From: an uncultured Campylobacter sp.
Lineage (GTDB): Bacteria; Campylobacterota; Campylobacteria; Campylobacterales; Campylobacteraceae
Length of the DNA stretch: 19,248 nucleotides
Assembly (NCBI RefSeq): GCF_938017705.1
Contig: NZ_CALIIS010000062.1
Location: 1-19,248, forward strand
Direction of reading: 5' to 3'
The notes under the pieces were generated by a model. That model had not been told where the DNA came from. It worked only from the letters and a program-made list of their open reading frames with translations, and did not search any database. The position numbers were made by a program, and so were the translations under genes. Below are positions 14,904 through 19,248 of this stretch, piece after piece (within the stretch, counting starts at the first letter, position 1; the number at the start of each line of letters is the position of its first letter).

Positions 14904-16370
14904 TCAAAATAGCGCATCGTCCATCTCCGCGGGCTTCGGCAATCCCATTAGCTTTAGCACGGTCGCTGCGACGTTGCTAAGCCCTAGCCCGCTTTTTAGC
15001 TCAGACGCGCCGCGCCCCAGCACGAAGCAAAACACGTCAAAGGTCGTGTGGTTGGTTAAAATTTCGCCGTCAGCGTCTCGCATCGCCTCGCAGTTGCCGT
15101 GGTCGCTGATCTGGACGTAGGCGTAATCATGCGCCTTCGCCGCGCTTAAAATTTTACCGATGCACTCATCCACCGCCTCGACCGCCTTTATCGCGGCGTC
15201 ATAATTGCCTGTATGACCGACCATATCGCCGTTTGCGAAATTTACGACGATGAAATCGATCCCCCCTTCGATACCGCGAATCACCGCATCGCATACCGCA
15301 GGCGCGCTCATCTGCGGCTGCTCATCGTAGGTTTTTACTTTCGGGCTTGGTATCAGCACACGAGTTTCGTTCGGTAGCGGCTCCTCGACGCCGCCGTTAA
15401 AGAAAAATGTCACGTGGGCGTATTTTTCGGTCTCGGCAGTGTGAAGCTGCGTAAGACCGGCGTCTGCGATCACTTCGCAAAGCGTGTTTTTAAGCACGGG
15501 CTTCTCAAAAAGCAGAGGAAATTTAAAGCTCGCGTCGTATTCGCTCATCGTGATTAAATTTTGCACGACGAACTTTCGCTCAAATTCGCCGAAACTCTCA
15601 TCGCCCAAAGCCGCGCAAAGCTCCCTGGCGCGATCGTTTCTAAAATTTATAAAAATCACTCCGTCATCCGCGCCGATACCGCTAAAGCCGTTAAAGCTCG
15701 CAGGCTCGATAAACTCGTCGCTCACGCCGTGCTCGTAGCTTTGCAGCACATACTGGCTAGGCGAAATTTCAAGCGGCGCCGCTTCGCCCATAAGCACGTC
15801 GTAAGCGCGCTTTACGCGGTCAAAGCGCTTGTCGCGATCCATCGCGTAAAAGCGCCCGCAAACGCTAGCGACTTTAAATTTAGCCTGTAGATGCTTTAAA
15901 AATTCCGCCCCGCTGCTCGGCGAAACGTCGCGTCCGTCGGTGATAGCGTGCGCCCAGGTCTCGCATCCCGCATTCTGCGCTATCTCGCAGATCGCGTCGA
16001 AATGGCGCAGGTGCGAATGCACGCCGCCGTCGCTATAAAGCCCTATAACGTGCGCTCTGCGGCACTTTGAAAGCAGGCTTTGCAGCGCTTTGTTTTTTTC
16101 AAGCGAACCCTCATCGATCGCGCGATCGATTTTGACTAGGTTTTGATACAGAATCCTACCGCTTCCGATCGTCATATGCCCTACTTCGCTGTTTCCCATC
16201 TGCCCCTGCGGCAAGCCCACGGCAAGCCCGGAGGTGTGCAGCAACGTATTGGGCACGTTTTTAAAAAGATAATCGTAGGCGGGCTTTTTGGCATTTGCGA
16301 ACGCGTTAAATTTATCGCTCGCGTTAAAGCCGATGCCGTCGGTAATAAGTAAAATCGTCTTTTGCCCCAT
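14904..16370 (-). CDS. gpmI: 2,3-bisphosphoglycerate-independent phosphoglycerate mutase
   Basis: A 488-residue manganese enzyme that interconverts 3- and 2-phosphoglycerate in glycolysis and gluconeogenesis, the latter being the main direction in most campylobacters. It belongs to the alkaline phosphatase superfamily. Metal ligand Asp11 is in LLITDGIG; the phosphorylated Ser61 is in QMGNSEVGHMTIG; AHAITDGRDVSPSSG is conserved; NFANGDMVGHTG and SDHGNCEAM (Asp423, His424) give further metal ligands, with another histidine at about 441. The start at 16370 has AGGAG six bases upstream. It is the first gene of the minus-strand cluster with fabG, and divergent to mraY. Confidence 0.97.
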   Translation of the reverse strand: MGQKTILLITDGIGFNASDKFNAFANAKKPAYDYLFKNVPNTLLHTSGLAVGLPQGQMGNSEVGHMTIGSGRILYQNLVKIDRAIDEGSLEKNKALQSLLSKCRRAHVIGLYSDGGVHSHLRHFDAICEIAQNAGCETWAHAITDGRDVSPSSGAEFLKHLQAKFKVASVCGRFYAMDRDKRFDRVKRAYDVLMGEAAPLEISPSQYVLQSYEHGVSDEFIEPASFNGFSGIGADDGVIFINFRNDRARELCAALGDESFGEFERKFVVQNLITMSEYDASFKFPLLFEKPVLKNTLCEVIADAGLTQLHTAETEKYAHVTFFFNGGVEEPLPNETRVLIPSPKVKTYDEQPQMSAPAVCDAVIRGIEGGIDFIVVNFANGDMVGHTGNYDAAIKAVEAVDECIGKILSAAKAHDYAYVQISDHGNCEAMRDADGEILTNHTTFDVFCFVLGRGASELKSGLGLSNVAATVLKLMGLPKPAEMDDALF

Positions 16371-16448
16371 TTTGGCTCCTAAATTTCGTCTAAATTTCGC
16401 CGCGCTAGCCTTTTAATGCGGATCTGCGGCGCTGTTTTTACGAGCGGC

Positions 16449-16454
16449 ATTATA
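16449..16454 (-). promoter_or_regulatory. -10 box of gpmI
   Basis: Minus-strand TATAAT, a perfect -10 box preceded by AAGAAAG, lies 78 bases before the gpmI start. The leader would be about 70 bases. It is the best candidate promoter for the gpmI-fab cluster. Confidence 0.5.
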
Positions 16455-16514
16455 CTTTCTTTTAGCAAATGCGACAAAATTTCATCCGCCCTAAAAGCTA
16501 AATTTTACCTCTTT

Positions 16515-16520
16515 TATACT
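16515..16520 (+). promoter_or_regulatory. Possible -10 box of mraY
   Basis: TATACT after a T-rich stretch (ACCTCTTT), 50 bases before the mraY TTG. One mismatch from TATAAT, with no -35 box, as is common in this group. It would be the start of the mraY-murD unit. Confidence 0.35.
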
Positions 16521-16570
16521 AAAATGCGCGTTTTCATAAGTAAAATTTCATAAAATTTAAAAGGCAAACT

Positions 16571-17635
16571 TTGTTTTATTATCTCTATCATCTTACGAAT
16601 ATAAATTTTTTCCAATACATTACCGCGCGCGCAGGCCTTGCGTTTTTTATCGCTTTTTGTTTTTCGGTCTGGGCTATGCCGCGGTTTATCCGCTGGGCGC
16701 AAAATAGACACGCCGCACAGCCCATCTACGAGCTCGCGCCGCAAAACCATCAGAAAAAGAGCAAAACCCCCACTATGGGCGGGCTCGTTTTCGTTACCTC
16801 TGCGGTGCTCGCAAGCTTGCTGTGCGCCAAGCTAAACAACGTCTTCGTGCTCTGCGGGCTGCTTTGTTTGGTGGGCTTTGGCTACATAGGCTTTAAGGAC
16901 GATATCTCTAAAATTTTAGGCCGCCAAAACCACGCAGGTCTTAGTGCGCGGGCTAAATTTGCACTGCAAAATTTCTTGGCTTTTCTGATCGGGGCTACGC
17001 TTTATGCTTTTAGCGACCTGGGCGGGGAATTTTTCGTGCCGTTTTTCAAATACCCTCTGCTAAATTTATGGATCTTCGCACCGCTGTTTTGGACGATCGT
17101 AATAAGCGCGAGCTCAAACGCGGTAAATTTAACCGACGGGCTAGACGGGCTAGCAACTATCCCGTCGGTATTTTCGCTCTGCAGCTTGGGCGTATTTGCC
17201 TATCTTTGCGGGCATGCGATCTACTCGCAATATCTCTTACTACCGCGCGTCGCAGGCGCGGGCGAGGTCTGCATCATCGTCTCGGCGCTGATCGGCGCGC
17301 TGCTTGGGTTTTTGTGGTTTAACTGCTACCCCGCAGAAGTCTTTATGGGCGATAGCGGCAGCCTCAGCGTGGGCGCGTTTTTAGGGTACTGCGCGGTCAT
17401 CACGAAAAATGAAATTTTACTCATAATGATCGGCTTCGTCTTCGTCATCGAAACGCTCAGCGTGATCTTACAGGTGGGCAGCTTTAAAATTTTTAAACGT
17501 AGAATTTTCCTGATGGCGCCGATACACCACCATTTCGAGCTTAAAGGCTGGGTCGAAAACAAAATCATCATCCGCTTTTGGATCATCGCGCTGATCGCAA
17601 ATATCATAGCGCTGACGTCGCTGAAACTGAGATAA
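16571..17635 (+). CDS. mraY: Phospho-N-acetylmuramoyl-pentapeptide transferase
   Basis: A 354-residue ten-helix membrane enzyme that transfers phospho-MurNAc-pentapeptide to undecaprenyl phosphate, giving lipid I. Conserved blocks: KSKTPTMGG at 63-71, the Asp pair in GFKDDISK (Asp110, Asp111), NAVNLTDGLDGLA at 183-195, FMGDSGSLSVG at 258-268 with Asp261, and the histidine loop MAPIHHHFE at 315-323. The start is TTG at 16571 behind AAAAGG six bases upstream. The N-terminus then matches C. jejuni MraY in length and pattern (353 residues there, from memory), and there is no closer ATG. murD follows after 113 bases, as in C. jejuni as I recall. Confidence 0.97.
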   Translation: MFYYLYHLTNINFFQYITARAGLAFFIAFCFSVWAMPRFIRWAQNRHAAQPIYELAPQNHQKKSKTPTMGGLVFVTSAVLASLLCAKLNNVFVLCGLLCLVGFGYIGFKDDISKILGRQNHAGLSARAKFALQNFLAFLIGATLYAFSDLGGEFFVPFFKYPLLNLWIFAPLFWTIVISASSNAVNLTDGLDGLATIPSVFSLCSLGVFAYLCGHAIYSQYLLLPRVAGAGEVCIIVSALIGALLGFLWFNCYPAEVFMGDSGSLSVGAFLGYCAVITKNEILLIMIGFVFVIETLSVILQVGSFKIFKRRIFLMAPIHHHFELKGWVENKIIIRFWIIALIANIIALTSLKLR

Positions 17636-17677
17636 AATGCGAGCGCAGATCGAGCGCAGTTTTTTGAAAGATGCAAG

Positions 17678-17752
17678 ATGAACGACGGAATGAGCGAACT
17701 TAGCGCCGATGAGATAACTCAAATTTTATGGGGCGAAAGGGGAGAAAAATGA
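17678..17752 (+). CDS. Possible 24-residue leader peptide overlapping murD
   Basis: ATG at 17678 opens 24 codons (MNDGMSELSADEITQILWGE, then RGEK), and the stop TGA overlaps the murD ATG as ATGA. The composition is protein-like (acidic, balanced), and the 4-base overlap is the classic arrangement for translational coupling. The ribosome site is weak (GCAAG just before the ATG). It may be a real small protein, the remnant of a longer gene, or chance. Confidence 0.3.
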   Translation: MNDGMSELSADEITQILWGERGEK

Positions 17753-19173
17753 AAAAATCGCTATTTGGCTACGGGCTTACGACCAAAGCGATCGCCGAAC
17801 ACTGCCTGGAGGGCGGCTGCTGGGAGATCTACGACGATAAATTTGAAATTTCTTCGGGCGCGCCGAAGCTGGACGAGTTCGGCAACGCACTTTTAAACCC
17901 AAGCGAGTTCGACCCCGCCGCAAGCGAGCTTGAAATTCCAAGCCCCGGCTTCCCGCCGCATCACGAGCTGGTGCGAAAGGCACGAAATTTAATCAGCGAA
18001 TACGATTATTTTGACGATTACGAAGGACTTAAAATTTGGATCAGCGGCACGAACGGCAAGACCACGACGACGAAGATGATGCAGCACCTACTCGAGCGAT
18101 ACGGCTCGCAAATGGGCGGTAACGTGGGCGTTCCGCTTGCAAAACTTGATAAAAGTGCCGAAATTTGGGTGCTGGAGACAAGCTCGTTTACGCTGCACTA
18201 CACCAAGCACGCGCGTCCCGACATCTACGTGCTGCTTGCGATCACGCCCGATCATCTCAGCTGGCACGGCGATTTCGCGGAGTATGAGCGCGCCAAACTC
18301 TCGCCCCTGCTAGCGATGCGCGAAGGCTCCGTGGCGCTAATCCCGCGCGCCTACGAAAGCTCCGCTGCCGCGCAAAACAGCCTAGCTCGCGTGATCTGCT
18401 ACGAGGATGAAGCGGATCTGGCGCAAAAATTCGGTATCGATTTAGGCGAGATAAAATTCCGCACTCCGTTTTTGATCGACGCGCTTTTGGCGCTATGCGT
18501 GGAGAAAATTTTATTCGACAGATGCGATATCGCGCGGCTCAACTACTTCGTAATCGAGGGCAATAAACTCGAGGAATTTACCGACGCGCGCGGCAGGGTC
18601 TGGGTCAATGACACGAAGGCCACCAACATCGATGCGTGCGCACAGGCGCTGAAGCGATACGCGGGGCGCAAAATACATCTAATCCTCGGCGGCGACGATA
18701 AAGGCGTGGATCTGCACCCGCTTTTTGCGGAGTTTAAAAAATACGATCTGCAAATTTACGCAATCGGCTCAAACACCGATAAAATCGTGCTTTTATGCGA
18801 TGAATACAATCTTCCTTGCGTGCGCTGCGAAATTTTACAAACGGCGGTGAGCGAAATTTCAAAGCGGTATTTGAACGGTGGAAATTCTTGCGAAAATGAA
18901 ATTTCAAAAGGACGCTTAGGCAGCGAGAATTCCGCAGGAAATTCAGTGCGGGGCGAAATTTCGGCTACCAAAGGCGCAAGCTCTTGCATAGACGCAAGCG
19001 GCGGCGAAACTTTGGGTTCGCAAAATTTTAAAAATTCTGCGAATTTTAAAAATTCCGTAAATTTCGCAAGCGAGATAGCGCTGCTAAGCCCTGCATGTGC
19101 GAGTTTGGATCAGTTTAAAAGCTACGCTGAACGCGGTGAGCTATTTAAAAAACAGGTCGCGCAGCTCGGATAG
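17749..19173 (+). CDS. murD: UDP-N-acetylmuramoylalanine--D-glutamate ligase with an inserted low-complexity segment
   Basis: A 474-residue cytoplasmic ligase that adds D-glutamate to UDP-MurNAc-L-Ala with ATP. Key motifs: ATP P-loop SGTNGKTTTT at 99-108, MGGNVGVPLA at 122-131, DHLSWHG at 168-174, NDTKATN at 287-293, GGDDKG at 314-319 and the C-terminal SPACASLDQF at 447-456. The start at 17749 (MKKSLFGYG) is chosen over an ATG seven codons upstream because AGGGGAG sits correctly before it and the N-terminus matches the family. Residues of about 376-440 are extra relative to C. jejuni MurD (from memory): a Ser/Asn/Gly-rich stretch with three EIS units and the tandem hexapeptide NFKNSA-NFKNSV. 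All catalytic motifs remain, so the enzyme is probably active. Confidence 0.96.
   Translation: MKKSLFGYGLTTKAIAEHCLEGGCWEIYDDKFEISSGAPKLDEFGNALLNPSEFDPAASELEIPSPGFPPHHELVRKARNLISEYDYFDDYEGLKIWISGTNGKTTTTKMMQHLLERYGSQMGGNVGVPLAKLDKSAEIWVLETSSFTLHYTKHARPDIYVLLAITPDHLSWHGDFAEYERAKLSPLLAMREGSVALIPRAYESSAAAQNSLARVICYEDEADLAQKFGIDLGEIKFRTPFLIDALLALCVEKILFDRCDIARLNYFVIEGNKLEEFTDARGRVWVNDTKATNIDACAQALKRYAGRKIHLILGGDDKGVDLHPLFAEFKKYDLQIYAIGSNTDKIVLLCDEYNLPCVRCEILQTAVSEISKRYLNGGNSCENEISKGRLGSENSAGNSVRGEISATKGASSCIDASGGETLGSQNFKNSANFKNSVNFASEIALLSPACASLDQFKSYAERGELFKKQVAQLG
19024..19059 (+). repeat. 18-base tandem repeat inside murD
   Basis: Two 18-base units, 19024-19041 and 19042-19059, each reading AATTTTAAAAATTC followed by TGCG or CGTA, encode NFKNSA and NFKNSV; a third partial unit (AATTTC) follows. 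The unit is in frame and lies in the inserted segment of MurD. Slippage could change its copy number without breaking the frame. Confidence 0.75.
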
Positions 19174-19248
19174 ATAAGCATATCAAGTTTAGATGGATCA
19201 GGTCGAGCCTTTATTAATACAATTTGTAATCGTATTTTAAAATTTCAA
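19174..19248. other. Start of the spacer after murD
   Basis: The last 75 bases hold no gene or clear terminator. ATTAATACAATTTGTAAT is AT-rich and could be part of a downstream promoter, but the window ends too soon to tell. Confidence 0.4.

Overview
The window is a piece of a Campylobacter chromosome (class Campylobacteria). MraY, MurD and ThyX read closely like the Campylobacter jejuni proteins as I remember them. The DNA is full of AAATTT-type words, and the GC content is too high for C. jejuni, which fits the higher-GC group (C. gracilis, C. showae and relatives). The species is an inference, not a reading. I see no rRNA, tRNA, CRISPR array, insertion sequence or long homopolymer phase-variation tract.

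Left part (1-5800, all minus strand): a truncated and a complete family-3 amino-acid-binding periplasmic protein, close paralogues of each other; uracil-DNA glycosylase (ung); a decayed small membrane-protein gene; a DJ-1/PfpI-type protein; an unrecognised 248-residue protein; flavin-dependent thymidylate synthase (thyX); and a nitroreductase with a good promoter. Middle part (5800-9900, plus strand): two tandem paralogous sodium-coupled NSS/SNF-type transporters, then an AT-rich, TTG-started, membrane-anchored cysteine-containing protein whose base composition changes abruptly after about 50 codons. This last gene is the most accessory-looking in the window.

Right part (10175-16370, minus strand): a housekeeping cluster in transcription order gpmI, fabG, acpP, fabF, accA, rho. 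It couples fatty-acid elongation and the malonyl-CoA supply (fabG, acpP, fabF, accA) to glycolysis and to termination factor Rho; fabF and accA overlap by one base and rho ends in its own hairpin. Divergent from gpmI, on the plus strand, are mraY and murD of peptidoglycan precursor synthesis. MurD carries a low-complexity insertion of roughly 65 residues, partly an 18-base tandem repeat, in its C-terminal domain. A 24-codon frame ends in an ATGA overlap with the murD start.

Three genes (fabF, mraY and the gene at 9026) start with TTG behind good Shine-Dalgarno sequences. I do not see an obvious new multi-gene system. The best leads are the chimeric-looking gene at 9026-9853, the MurD insertion, the paired transporters with a perfect palindrome between them, and the dispersed palindromes sharing a TGCG/AATT core.
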